From Methylorubrum extorquens (GTDB lineage: Bacteria > Pseudomonadota > Alphaproteobacteria > Rhizobiales > Beijerinckiaceae): a DNA stretch of 64,000 bases. The position numbers were made by a program, and so were the translations under genes. The notes below the pieces were generated by a model. That model saw only the letters and a program-made list of their open reading frames with translations, was not told the DNA's origin and made no database searches. Where the stretch lies: NCBI RefSeq assembly GCF_024169925.1, contig NZ_JALJXF010000001.1:4816501-4880500 (forward strand). Direction: 5' to 3'. Of this stretch, positions 36,028-44,687 are shown one piece after another; within the stretch, counting starts at the first letter, position 1, and each line of letters opens with the position of its first letter.

Positions 36028-38589
36028 TCAGGCTCCGGTCGCGGCTTTGTCCAGGGCGCGCACGGACGCCGCGTCTTCCTGGGCGCAGGCTTGCCCTGCG
36101 AGCGCCTTCAGTTCGGCGTGGTCGCAGGCCCGCAGGCGTGCCTTCACGCCGGGGAGATCGCGGGGCGTCATCGACAGTTCGTGGACGCCGAGGCCCGCGA
36201 GCAGGCTCGCGCCGAACGGATCGCCCGCGATACCGCCGCAGACCCCAACGAAGCGCCCGTGCCGGGCCGCGCCCTCGCAGGTCATGCGGATCAGCCGCAG
36301 CACTGCCGGGTGGAGCGAGTCGGCCTCCGGCGCGAGGTCGGTGTTCTGGCGGTCGATGGCGAGCGTGTACTGGGTGAGGTCGTTGGTGCCGATCGAGAAG
36401 AAGTCGCAGTGCCGGGCCAGCACGTCGGCCTGCACCGCGGCGGCCGGCACCTCGATCATGATCCCGAGCGGCACCTCCGGCGCGCCGATCTCCTCCCGGA
36501 TTTCCTCGCAGATCGCGCGCAGCCGCAGCACCTCGGGCACCGAGGTGATCATCGGCATCATGATCGAGAGCGGCGCGTCCTTGCCCTTGGGGGCGTCGGC
36601 CGGCACATGGTCCCTGGCGGCCCGGTAGAGGGCGCGCAGTTGCGGCTCCATCAAGTCGGGCCGGCGCAGCAGCAGGCGGGCGCCGCGCACGCCGAGGAAG
36701 GGGTTCTCCTCTTTCGGCAGGCGGAGGTGGGCGACCTGCTTGTCGCCGCCGATGTCGAGGGTGCGCACGATGAGCGGGCGGCCCCCGAGCGCCTTCAGCA
36801 TGGCCGAATAGGTCGCGTACTGGTCGTCCTCGGACGGCGTGTCGCCCCGCTCCAGAAACAGGAACTCGGTGCGCATCAGGCCGACGCCCTCCGCACCCTG
36901 ATCCAGGGCCAGCGGCACTTGCTCCGGGTTGTTGACGTTGGCGCCGATGGCGATGCGGTGGCCGTCGCGGGTCTCGGCAGGCATCGCCCGCTCCCGCGCC
37001 TCGGCCTCGGCCTGCTCGCGCTGGCGCGCCTGCCACGCTTTGGCCGAGGCGATGTCGGCCTCGCTGGGGTCGAGGTAGAGCCGGCCGGTGGTGCCGTCGA
37101 TGATCGCGAGCGTGTGGTTGGCGAGCGCCAGCAGGCCGGGCCCGCCCGCGACGAGGGCCGGGATGCCCAGGGTGCGGGCCAGGATCGCGGTGTGCGAGGT
37201 CGGGCCGCCCTGCGCCGTGGCGAGCCCGATGACGCGGGCCGGGTCGAGCCCCGCCGTGTCGGAGGGGGCGAGGTCGGGGGCGATCAGGATGCAGGGCACG
37301 TCCGGCAGGTCGTGGCCGCTCTTCAGCGCCGGGTCGATCTGCGCCAGCACCCGGCGGCCGACATCGCGCAGGTCGGCGGCGCGAGCAGCGAGGACGGGAT
37401 TGCCGAGCGCCGCGAGTTGGCCCGCCATCCGCTCGACAGCGGCGTTCCAGGCATAGGCCACGCCGTGGCCCTCGACCATGAGCTGGCAGGCGAGCGTGAT
37501 CAGGTCGGTGTCCTTGATCAAATCGGCTTGCGCGGAAAAAATGCCGGCATCGGCCTTGCCGAGGCGCCGCTCGGTGTCGTCGGCGAGCGCCTTGAGTTGG
37601 CCGCCCGTCGTCGCGAGCGCACGGTGCAACCGGTCGGCGCCGGAGGTGAGCGGCTCGGGCTCGTCGGGCACCGCGACCTCGGCCGCTGCCAGCACGTGGA
37701 TCGGGCCGATGGCGAGGCCGGGGCTGGCGCCGATGCCGGCCATCACCCGCAGGCTCCCGGCGGGGTTCCATCCGGCCACCGGTGCGGCGGCCTTGGCCGC
37801 GGCTTCCGCCGCACGCTGGGCGGCGGCCTTCTCCCCGGCGCTCAAAGACGTCACCGCAGCGCAGATCTTGGCGAGCGCGCCGGCCTCGTCGTCGCCCTCG
37901 GCCGAGATCGTCACCTCGTCGCCGCAGCGCAGGCCGAGTTGCAGCAGGGCGATGAGGTTCTTGGCGTCCGCGACTCCATCGCCGTGACGCACCTGGATGC
38001 GGGCGGGCAGCGCGCGGGCGGTCTCGACCCAGTGCGAGGCGGGCCGGGCGTGCAGGCCGGTCGGGTAATCGACGGTCCAGTCGAAGCGCTGGCGCAGATC
38101 CGTGACCGGGCCGGACGCTATCGGCGCGGCCGCATCCTCCGTCAGCGCGGCGGCGATATCGGCCTCGCTCTCCGTGGTCCGGAGCTGTTCGAGGCGGGCC
38201 TCGTCCTGAATCAGGCGGGTGAGGCGGCGCAGCACGGTGATGTGCGTGTCCGACTGCGCGGCGATGGCGACCACGAGATGGGCGGTCTGGCCGTCGTGCC
38301 ATTCGATGCCGCCGGGAATCTGGAGGACGGCGAGCCCGCTTTCGCGCACCAGATGGCGGTCATCGACCATGCCGTGCGGGATGACGACGCCGTGGCCGAG
38401 ATAGGTGTTCGCCACCCCCTCGCGGCGCAGCATGCTGGCGCCGTAAGCGCCGTCGATGCAGCCGGCGGCGGTCAGCAGCCCGGCCGCCTCGCGGATCGCG
38501 GCCTCCTTGCTCGCGGGGGCGGCGCCGAGGCGCACCAGCAATTGCGGACCCGTCCGCGGGGGCGAAAATGTCGGCGTCAGCGCGAGCAT
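36028..38589 (-). CDS. fruB: Fructose PTS multiphosphoryl protein EIIA-HPr-EI
   Basis: The 853-residue fusion carries three phosphotransfer domains in order. EIIA-Fru (about 20-150) has the active His72 in GVVIPHG. HPr (about 168-255) has His180 in TGLHARPAS. Enzyme I (about 280-853) has His466 in GGPTSHTAIL, followed by the PEP-binding region with GLMRTEFLF and DFFSIGTNDLTQYTLA. One protein therefore passes phosphate from PEP to the fructose transporter. The start has a GAGGAGAG site. It leads the fruBKA operon and is divergent from a LacI-type regulator gene with operator-like palindromes between them. Confidence 0.97.
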   Translation of the reverse strand: MLALTPTFSPPRTGPQLLVRLGAAPASKEAAIREAAGLLTAAGCIDGAYGASMLRREGVANTYLGHGVVIPHGMVDDRHLVRESGLAVLQIPGGIEWHDGQTAHLVVAIAAQSDTHITVLRRLTRLIQDEARLEQLRTTESEADIAAALTEDAAAPIASGPVTDLRQRFDWTVDYPTGLHARPASHWVETARALPARIQVRHGDGVADAKNLIALLQLGLRCGDEVTISAEGDDEAGALAKICAAVTSLSAGEKAAAQRAAEAAAKAAAPVAGWNPAGSLRVMAGIGASPGLAIGPIHVLAAAEVAVPDEPEPLTSGADRLHRALATTGGQLKALADDTERRLGKADAGIFSAQADLIKDTDLITLACQLMVEGHGVAYAWNAAVERMAGQLAALGNPVLAARAADLRDVGRRVLAQIDPALKSGHDLPDVPCILIAPDLAPSDTAGLDPARVIGLATAQGGPTSHTAILARTLGIPALVAGGPGLLALANHTLAIIDGTTGRLYLDPSEADIASAKAWQARQREQAEAEARERAMPAETRDGHRIAIGANVNNPEQVPLALDQGAEGVGLMRTEFLFLERGDTPSEDDQYATYSAMLKALGGRPLIVRTLDIGGDKQVAHLRLPKEENPFLGVRGARLLLRRPDLMEPQLRALYRAARDHVPADAPKGKDAPLSIMMPMITSVPEVLRLRAICEEIREEIGAPEVPLGIMIEVPAAAVQADVLARHCDFFSIGTNDLTQYTLAIDRQNTDLAPEADSLHPAVLRLIRMTCEGAARHGRFVGVCGGIAGDPFGASLLAGLGVHELSMTPRDLPGVKARLRACDHAELKALAGQACAQEDAASVRALDKAATGA

Positions 38590-38680
38590 GGCGTGCTCTC
38601 CTCAACCCGGGGGGCGCCCCGGATGGCTTTGCCGGGTGCGTCGGTCATCGTTGGCGCTTCGGCCTGACCTGTTGTTCTCT

Positions 38681-38696
38681 ATGAAAACGTTTTCAT
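38681..38696. promoter_or_regulatory. LacI-type operator, perfect palindrome
   Basis: ATGAAAACGTTTTCAT is a perfect 16-bp palindrome with the central CG and A/T arms typical of LacI/GalR operators. It lies between divergent fruB and the lacI-type gene, about 90 bp from the fruB start, and probably binds the regulator encoded at 38802. Confidence 0.8.
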
Positions 38697-38781
38697 AACC
38701 TGCGTCAAGCGTCATCATGCATCAAAGTGCAGGCCGCCGCTTGCTCCACCTTTCGTGGAATGGCAGAACCGCTTCATGCCG

Positions 38782-38797
38782 ATGAAAACGTTTCCCA
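38782..38797. promoter_or_regulatory. Second, imperfect LacI-type operator at the regulator start
   Basis: ATGAAAACGTTTCCCA repeats the left arm and core of the operator 100 bp away, with a degenerate right arm. It ends 4 bases before the regulator's ATG, so binding would block its own translation start region or transcription, suggesting autoregulation. Two sites 101 bp apart could also allow looping. Confidence 0.6.
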
Positions 38798-38801
38798 TCC
38801 G

Positions 38802-39785
38802 ATGAGTGTCGGAATCCGTGACGTGGCCCGTGTGGCGGGTGTCTCGACGGCGACGGTGTCGCGTGCGCTCGGGCGCGGGCCGGTGAGCGATGCCGTGCGC
38901 GAGCAGGTCGAGGCGGCGGTTCGTGCCACCGGCTACCGGCCGAACCTCTCGGCCCGGCGCCTGCGCTCGAAGGCGGCGCAGACCATCGGCCTGATCGTCG
39001 CCGACATCCGAAACCCGTTCTTCACGGCGGTCAGCCGGGCGGTGGAGGATGCGGCCTACGCCGCCGGGATGCGGGTGATCCTGTGCAACACCGACGAGGA
39101 TCCGGCCCGCGAGGCGATGTACCTCCGTCTGATGGAGGAGGAGCGCGTCACCGGCGTGATCTTCGCCCCCACACGCATCACGGCGGAGGCGCTGAAGGCG
39201 GACAGCCTGTCCTTCCCCACGGTGTTCATCGATCGCTCGGGACTGCCCGGCGCCCATGACAGCGTGGTGCTCGACAACGCGGCCGCTGCCGCGTCCCTAG
39301 TCGATCACCTCGTGGCGCAGGGTTTCCGGCACATCGGCGGCCTGTTCGGCTCCACCAGCTCGACCGCGCGGGAGCGTCAGGCCGGCTACGAGACCACCAT
39401 GGCCCGCTACGACCTCGCGCCGCTTGCCCGCACCGTGGCGCCGAACGCGGCGGCCGCGGAAACGGAGGCAGCGCGCTGGCTGTCCCAGTCCGACCGGCCC
39501 GAGGCGCTGGTCCTCTCCAACGGCCTGATGCTGATGGGAGCGGTGCGCGCGGCCCGGACCCTCGGGCTCGCCGTGCCGAAGGATCTCGCGCTCGCGGGCT
39601 TCGACAACGAGCCCTGGACCGATCTGGTCGAACCCGGCCTGACCGTGATCGAGCAGCCGGTGGCCGAGATCGGCGCCCAGGCGATGCGCCTCCTGTTCGA
39701 GCGGATCGAGCATCCGGGCCAGCCGGTGCGCAAGGTGACGCTGAGCGGGCGGGCGGTGTTGCGAGGCTCGACGCGGCGGGGGTGA
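38802..39785 (+). CDS. LacI family transcriptional regulator of the fructose operon
   Basis: The 327-residue protein starts MSVGIRDVARVAGVSTATVS, the helix-turn-helix of LacI proteins, followed by SRALGRGPVSDAVREQV and the hinge helix region (NLSARRLRSKAAQTIGLIV). The C-terminal periplasmic-binding-like domain senses a sugar phosphate (VFIDRSGLPGAHDSVVLDN, LALAGFDNEPW). I choose the ATG at 38802; a longer start at 38727 would run through the operator. It is divergent from fruBKA and faces the two palindromes, so it likely represses that operon and is relieved by fructose 1-phosphate. Confidence 0.9.
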   Translation: MSVGIRDVARVAGVSTATVSRALGRGPVSDAVREQVEAAVRATGYRPNLSARRLRSKAAQTIGLIVADIRNPFFTAVSRAVEDAAYAAGMRVILCNTDEDPAREAMYLRLMEEERVTGVIFAPTRITAEALKADSLSFPTVFIDRSGLPGAHDSVVLDNAAAAASLVDHLVAQGFRHIGGLFGSTSSTARERQAGYETTMARYDLAPLARTVAPNAAAAETEAARWLSQSDRPEALVLSNGLMLMGAVRAARTLGLAVPKDLALAGFDNEPWTDLVEPGLTVIEQPVAEIGAQAMRLLFERIEHPGQPVRKVTLSGRAVLRGSTRRG

Positions 39786-39803
39786 GGGGCGCTGACGCCC
39801 CTC
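39784..39803. terminator. Stem-loop between convergent genes
   Basis: GAGGGGCG and its complement CGCCCCTC enclose CTGA. The hairpin overlaps the stop codon region of the LacI-type gene and lies at the end of the convergent RND gene; it probably terminates both. Confidence 0.55.
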
Positions 39804-42800
39804 AATGCGCGCCGGCGGGCGAATGCGCCTGCGCGGCCGCGACCCGGTCCGAGGCCTCCGAATGCACGGCGGGCTTGCGGCGCGAGAAGGTGAGGATCAG
39901 CACCGGCAGCACGAGCAGGATCAGCAGGGGCGCCAGCGCCATGCCGCCCACCACCACCAGCGCCAGGGGCTTCTGCACCTGCGAGCCGACGCCGGTGGAG
40001 AAGGCCGCGGGCAGCAGGCCGACGCCGGCCACGACGCAGGTCATCACCACGGGGCGCATCTGCGTGTAGCAGGTGCGCAGCATCGCCGGCACGCGCTGCA
40101 CGCCCGCGGCGAGGAGGTCGTTGTAGAACGACAGCACGATGATGCCGTCCATCACCGCGATGCCGAGCAGCGCGATGAAGCCGATCGCCGCCGAGACGCT
40201 GAACGAGGTGCCGGTGAGCGACAGCGCCAGGATGCCGCCGGCCATCGCCATCGGGATCACGCTGAGCGCCAACAGGGAATCGGTCACCGAGGAGAAGTTC
40301 ATGAACAGCAGGATCGCGATGATGCCGATCGCGATCGGCACGGTCACGGAGAGGCGGGCGATCGCGCCCTTCATGTTGTTGAACTCGCCCACCAACTCCA
40401 GCCGATACCCTTGGGGCAGCTTGACCTCGTTGGCGACGCGGGCGCGCGCCTCCTCGATGGTGCTGCCGAGGTCGCGCCCGCGCACGGAGAACTTCACCGG
40501 CAGGTAGCGCTCCTGCGCCTCGCGGTAGATGTAGGCGGGGCCGGAGACGAGTTCGACCCGCGCCACCGCGCTCAGGGGGAACTGCACCGGTGCGCCGTTG
40601 GCCGGGCTCTGGCCGGCGATGCGCAGGTTGGCGATCGCCTCGATGCTCTGGCGGAACTGCGGCGCGAGCCGCACCATGATCGGATAGTGCCGCTCGGAGC
40701 CCGGATCGTAGAGATCGCCGGCCGAGTCGCCGCCGATGGCGGTGCGCACCGTGGTGTTGATGTCGCCGGGCGTCAGGCCGTAGCGGGCGGCGCGCACCCG
40801 GTCCACGTCGATCTCGATGGTCGGCTGGCCGAGCGATTGGAACACCGCCAGATCCTCGACGCCGCGGACCGTGGAGAGCACCTTCATCACGCTTTTCGCG
40901 CTGTCGGTGAGCTTCTGCAGGTCGTTGCCGAAGATCTTGAACGAGTTCTCGCCCTTGATGCCGGAGACCGCCTCGGCGACGTTGTCCTGAAGGTACTGCG
41001 ACAGGTTGAAATCGACGCCGGGGAAGGCGGCCTGGAGCTTGTGCAGCATCTCCTCGGTGAGCGCCTCCTTGTCCACGCCGGGGCGCCACTGTTCGAGCGG
41101 CTTCATCGGCGCGAAGAACTCGGCGTTGAAGAACCCGGCCGCGTCGGTGCCGTCGTCCGGGCGCCCGTGCTGCGAGACCACGCGCTCGACCTCGGGCAGC
41201 GAGGCGATGATCTTGCGCATCTCGTTGACGTAGCCGTTGCTCTCTCGGAGCGAGATCGTCGCCGGCATGGTGGCGCGGACCCAGAGGTTGCCCTCCTCCA
41301 ACTTCGGCAGGAATTCCGAGCCGAGATTGCGCGCCGCCAGCCCCACGCCGACGGCGATCAGCGCGACGCAGGCCACCGTCACGAGCCGGGCGCCGAGCGC
41401 CGCGCGCACCGCCGGGCGGTACATCCGGTCGAGGGCACGCACGAGGATCGTCTCCTTCTCCTCGATATGGGCGGGGAGAAGGTAGGCGGCGAGCGCGGGG
41501 GTGACCGTGAAGGTGGCGATGAGGCCGCCGAGGAGCGCGTAGGCATAGGTCGTCGCCATCGGCCCGAAGATGTGGCCCTCGACGCCGGTCAGTGTGAACA
41601 GCGGCAGGAAGCCGGTCACGATGATCGCCGCGGCAAAGAAGATCGAGCGGCTGACATCGCCGGCCGCGAGCGCGATGCGGCCCGATTTCGCGTCGAGCCC
41701 CGGTGGCGGATAGCCGGGGATGCCGTGGCCGGAGAGCCGCCGGAAGATCGCCTCGACCATGATGACGGTGCCGTCGACGATGAGGCCGAAATCGAGCGCG
41801 CCGACCGAGAGCAGATTGGCGGATTCATCGCGCGCCACGAGGATGACGACGGCGAAGAACAGGGCGAAGGGGATCGTCGCCACGACGATGAGCGCCGAGC
41901 GCAGGTTGCCGAGGAACAGCCACTGGATCGCGAGGATCAGCAGGATGCCGACCACCATGTTGTGCAGCACGGTGTGGGTGGTCACCGCGATCAGGTCGGC
42001 GCGGTCGTAGATGCGCTCGATCTTCACGCCCGGCGGCAGGATGCCGGCGGCTTCGATCTTGGCGACCTCCGCCTTCACCGCCTCGATCGAGGGCGTCGAC
42101 TTCTCGCCGCGGCGCATCAGGACGATGCCCTGAACGATGTCATCCTCGTCGTTCATCCCGGCGATGCCGAGCCGCGGCTGGTGGCCGATGGTGACGGTGG
42201 CCACATCCTTGACCAGCACCGGCGCGCCGCCGACTTGGGTCAGCACCGTGCCGTTGATGTCGTCGATGTCACGGATCAGGCCGACCGCACGCACCACCGC
42301 CGACTGACCGCCGATGGCGACGCGGTTGCCGCCGACATTGAGGTTGCTGTCGTTGAGGGTCTTGACCACGTTGGCAAGCGACAGGCCGTAGGCCATCAGC
42401 CGGTCGAGATCGACCGAAAGTTCGATGGTCTTGGTCTTGCCGCCCCAGCCGATGGCGTCGATCACGCCGGGCACCGCGCGGAAGCGCTTCTTCAGCACCC
42501 ATTCCTGGAGCGTGCGCAGGTCGAGCACGCTGTAGCCGGCCGGCGCCGTGAGCTTGTAGCGGAAGATCTCGCCGATCGGGCTGATCGGCGAGATGGTGGG
42601 CTTGGCGCCCGCCGGCAGCGGATCGAGCTGCTGCAGGCGGTTCAGCACCTGCTGCTCGGCCTGGAGGTAGTCGAACTCGAAGCCGAACTGCAGCTTCACG
42701 TCGGACAGGCCGTAGAGCGAGATCGTCCGCACCTGCTTCAGGTTCGGCATGCCCGAGGTGATCCGCTCGATCGGGATCGTGACGTAGCGCTCGATCTCCT

Positions 42801-42972
42801 CGGCCGAGAGGCCGTCGGTCTGGGTCACGACATCGACCATCGGCGGGGTCGGGTCGGGATAGGCCTCGATGTTGAGGTTCTGGAAGGCGGCCAAGCCGCC
42901 GACCACGAACAGCACGAAGGCGAGGATGACGAGGGGCCGCTGCCGGAGCGCGAGCGCGACGATGCCGTTCAT
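39802..42972 (-). CDS. Heavy-metal efflux RND transporter, CzcA/CusA type
   Basis: The 1056-residue inner-membrane pump begins LALRQRPLVILAFVLFVVGG and shows the HME-RND layout: two large periplasmic loops and about twelve transmembrane helices. DFGLIVDGTVIMVEA in helix 4 carries the proton-relay acidic residues. The TTYAYALLGGLIATFTVTPAL and FIALLGIAVMDGIIVLSFYN segments also match. The residues resemble CzcA (Co/Zn/Cd) rather than CusA (Cu/Ag), but ion preference is not certain. It follows its adaptor gene by 95 bp. No outer-membrane factor gene is present. Confidence 0.92.
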   Translation of the reverse strand: MNGIVALALRQRPLVILAFVLFVVGGLAAFQNLNIEAYPDPTPPMVDVVTQTDGLSAEEIERYVTIPIERITSGMPNLKQVRTISLYGLSDVKLQFGFEFDYLQAEQQVLNRLQQLDPLPAGAKPTISPISPIGEIFRYKLTAPAGYSVLDLRTLQEWVLKKRFRAVPGVIDAIGWGGKTKTIELSVDLDRLMAYGLSLANVVKTLNDSNLNVGGNRVAIGGQSAVVRAVGLIRDIDDINGTVLTQVGGAPVLVKDVATVTIGHQPRLGIAGMNDEDDIVQGIVLMRRGEKSTPSIEAVKAEVAKIEAAGILPPGVKIERIYDRADLIAVTTHTVLHNMVVGILLILAIQWLFLGNLRSALIVVATIPFALFFAVVILVARDESANLLSVGALDFGLIVDGTVIMVEAIFRRLSGHGIPGYPPPGLDAKSGRIALAAGDVSRSIFFAAAIIVTGFLPLFTLTGVEGHIFGPMATTYAYALLGGLIATFTVTPALAAYLLPAHIEEKETILVRALDRMYRPAVRAALGARLVTVACVALIAVGVGLAARNLGSEFLPKLEEGNLWVRATMPATISLRESNGYVNEMRKIIASLPEVERVVSQHGRPDDGTDAAGFFNAEFFAPMKPLEQWRPGVDKEALTEEMLHKLQAAFPGVDFNLSQYLQDNVAEAVSGIKGENSFKIFGNDLQKLTDSAKSVMKVLSTVRGVEDLAVFQSLGQPTIEIDVDRVRAARYGLTPGDINTTVRTAIGGDSAGDLYDPGSERHYPIMVRLAPQFRQSIEAIANLRIAGQSPANGAPVQFPLSAVARVELVSGPAYIYREAQERYLPVKFSVRGRDLGSTIEEARARVANEVKLPQGYRLELVGEFNNMKGAIARLSVTVPIAIGIIAILLFMNFSSVTDSLLALSVIPMAMAGGILALSLTGTSFSVSAAIGFIALLGIAVMDGIIVLSFYNDLLAAGVQRVPAMLRTCYTQMRPVVMTCVVAGVGLLPAAFSTGVGSQVQKPLALVVVGGMALAPLLILLVLPVLILTFSRRKPAVHSEASDRVAAAQAHSPAGAH

Positions 42973-43067
42973 GGTGTCGGTTCCAGCCTCGCGCCGTCAC
43001 GGCGCGGCCGGGGACGGCCCCGGCTCGGAATGCTTGTGTTCGCGGAGAAACGGGGGGCCGGGCTTCC

Positions 43068-44321
43068 TCAGCCGGGCTGGTCGGTCATGCCGTCGATGAA
43101 CAGGGCGCCCTTCGAGATCACCCGCTCGCCGAGCGACAGCCCTTCCGTGACCTCGATGTCGTTGCCATCGAGGAAGCCGGTCTTCACCGCGCGGCTCTCG
43201 ACGGTGTTGCCGGCGCCGAGCACCCAGACCCGCGCCTTGTCGCCCTCGAAGATCACCGCTTGGCGCGGCACGGCGCGGGAGACGGTCTCGCGCTCGTTGA
43301 TGATGTGGACGCTGGCATACATCTCGGGCTTCAGGAGCCCCTTCGGGTTGTCGACCTCGGCGCGCACGACGATGCGGCGGGTGGCGGGATCGACCGAGGC
43401 GCCGATGTAGTTGATCCGGCTCTCGAAGGTCTGGTTCGGGTAGGCGAGGGTCCGGAAGCGGATGCGCTCGCCGAGATCGACTTTGGCCGCGTCGGTCTCG
43501 CGCAACTGCGCGACGATCCAGACCCGGCCGAGATCGCCGATGAGGTAGGAGGGGTCGGAGCCGCCGGTGTTGATGTACTGGCCCGGGCCGATCTTGCGCT
43601 GGATCACGGTGCCGGAGAGCGGCGCGTTGATCGTCGTCTCGGGGTTGATCGCACCCTTGGTCTGGAGCGCCCGCATGTCGTCGTCGGCGAGCCCGAGGAT
43701 GCGCAAGCGGTTGCGCACCGCCTCTAGGCCGACCTCCGCCGTCTTGGCGTCGTTCTGCGCGGTGGCGAGGTCGTTCTGCGCCGTCTGCAACTCCCTCAGC
43801 GTGGTGACGCGGGAATCGTAGAGGTCGTGCAGGCGCTTCTCGTTATTGGTGGCGTAGGAGAGCTGCGAGCGCGACTTGTTGAGCACGTTCAGCGCCGCGA
43901 GGAAGTCGTTCTGCGCCTGAACCATCTCGTTGGCCTGGAGCGAGAACAGCTTGTCACCCTGCTTCACCTGCTCGCCGGAGCGAGCGAAGATGGTGATGAC
44001 CCGGCCGGCATAGGGCGAGAAGACGGGCGTCGCCCGGTACTCGTCGACGCTGATCTTCCCTTCGGTGGCGATGTCCTCGTAGAACAGCCGTTGCTCGACC
44101 GGAACGGTGGTGACGGTGGCGAGCTGGCTCTCGGTGAGCACGAAGCGCCCCGGTGCGGCGGTCGTCACGGCGGCCGGCGTCGGCACCGCGGCATCGACCT
44201 CCTTCGGTCGTCCGTACCAGAGGGCGGCAGCCGCGCCCGCCCCTAGCACGCAGGCAACGAGGAGTTGCGTGCGCAGCCGCATCCTGTGCGGCGTCAGGTT
44301 GTCCTCGTGCGCCCCGCCCAT
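43068..44321 (-). CDS. Efflux RND periplasmic adaptor (membrane fusion protein), CzcB type
   Basis: The 417-residue protein has a transmembrane anchor (TQLLVACVLGAGAAAALWYG) and the usual membrane fusion protein order. A lipoyl half (VFSPYAGRVITIFARSGEQV) precedes a helical hairpin (about 140-210, rich in Gln/Asn/Leu). The second lipoyl half (INAPLSGTVIQRKIGPGQYI), a beta-barrel and a membrane-proximal domain ending DGNDIEVTEGLSLGERVI complete it. It links the RND pump to an outer-membrane channel. It is the first gene of the pair on the minus strand. Confidence 0.92.
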   Translation of the reverse strand: MGGAHEDNLTPHRMRLRTQLLVACVLGAGAAAALWYGRPKEVDAAVPTPAAVTTAAPGRFVLTESQLATVTTVPVEQRLFYEDIATEGKISVDEYRATPVFSPYAGRVITIFARSGEQVKQGDKLFSLQANEMVQAQNDFLAALNVLNKSRSQLSYATNNEKRLHDLYDSRVTTLRELQTAQNDLATAQNDAKTAEVGLEAVRNRLRILGLADDDMRALQTKGAINPETTINAPLSGTVIQRKIGPGQYINTGGSDPSYLIGDLGRVWIVAQLRETDAAKVDLGERIRFRTLAYPNQTFESRINYIGASVDPATRRIVVRAEVDNPKGLLKPEMYASVHIINERETVSRAVPRQAVIFEGDKARVWVLGAGNTVESRAVKTGFLDGNDIEVTEGLSLGERVISKGALFIDGMTDQPG

Positions 44322-44683
44322 CGTCGTCCCGTCCCGCTTCGACCCAGCGCCTCGATGTCACGACGGGCGCGCCGCGCGCCGGTTGATTCGGCTTTCGCTT
44401 GCGCGCAACCGAAGCTCCCGAATTACGCCGTTACCGTGGCGGCTTGACGGGGGTATGACGGGACCGGTTTCTCACAAATGAAGCAAGGGCGCCGATTCGA
44501 CGCGCGGACGGGATTTTCCTCGGTTGTTGCTCGTGCGGCGGCTCCGCCTCGCGATGACAGCGAGGCGGGATGACCCGTCATACCAAATCCGGTTGATCCC
44601 TTCGGGATAGCGGATTGGGGCCTCGCTCAAGCGCCGCGCAGGCTTGCTGATACGGTTGCCGCTCTGATCAAGCGGCAACCGTA
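44322..44683. other. 362-bp intergenic region with hairpins
   Basis: The region lies upstream of the RND adaptor gene and downstream of lepA. It holds an imperfect hairpin at 44583-44618 (CCAAATCCG, ATCCC-TTC-GGGAT, CGGATTGG) that looks like a small dispersed palindromic element, and a perfect 17-bp inverted repeat at 44647-44687. I see no open frame worth calling and no clear metal-responsive operator. Confidence 0.45.
44583..44618. repeat. Imperfect palindromic element
   Basis: The arms CCAAATCCG and CGGATTGG enclose a second stem, ATCCC/GGGAT, with a short TTC loop. The shape is that of a REP-type element. Only one copy is visible in this window. Confidence 0.4.
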
Positions 44684-44687
44684 TCAG
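44647..44687 (-). terminator. Perfect 17-bp inverted repeat overlapping the lepA stop codon
   Basis: CTGATACGGTTGCCGCT and its exact complement flank a 7-base loop. The right arm contains the lepA stop codon (44684-44686), so the hairpin begins inside the end of the coding sequence. It probably ends the lepA message, though no U-tract follows. Confidence 0.7.

Noticed and set aside
33305..38302. A 1665-codon minus-strand frame running through fruA, fruK and fruB
   Set aside because: Only the last 575 codons (fruA) are real. The rest overlaps fruK and fruB, which are read in other frames with intact motifs.
39805..43410. A 1201-codon open frame on the plus strand opposite the RND pump gene
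   Set aside because: It is antisense to a clear CzcA/CzcB pair, is rich in Arg, His, Gly and Asp as expected from GC-rich reverse frames, and has no recognisable domain.
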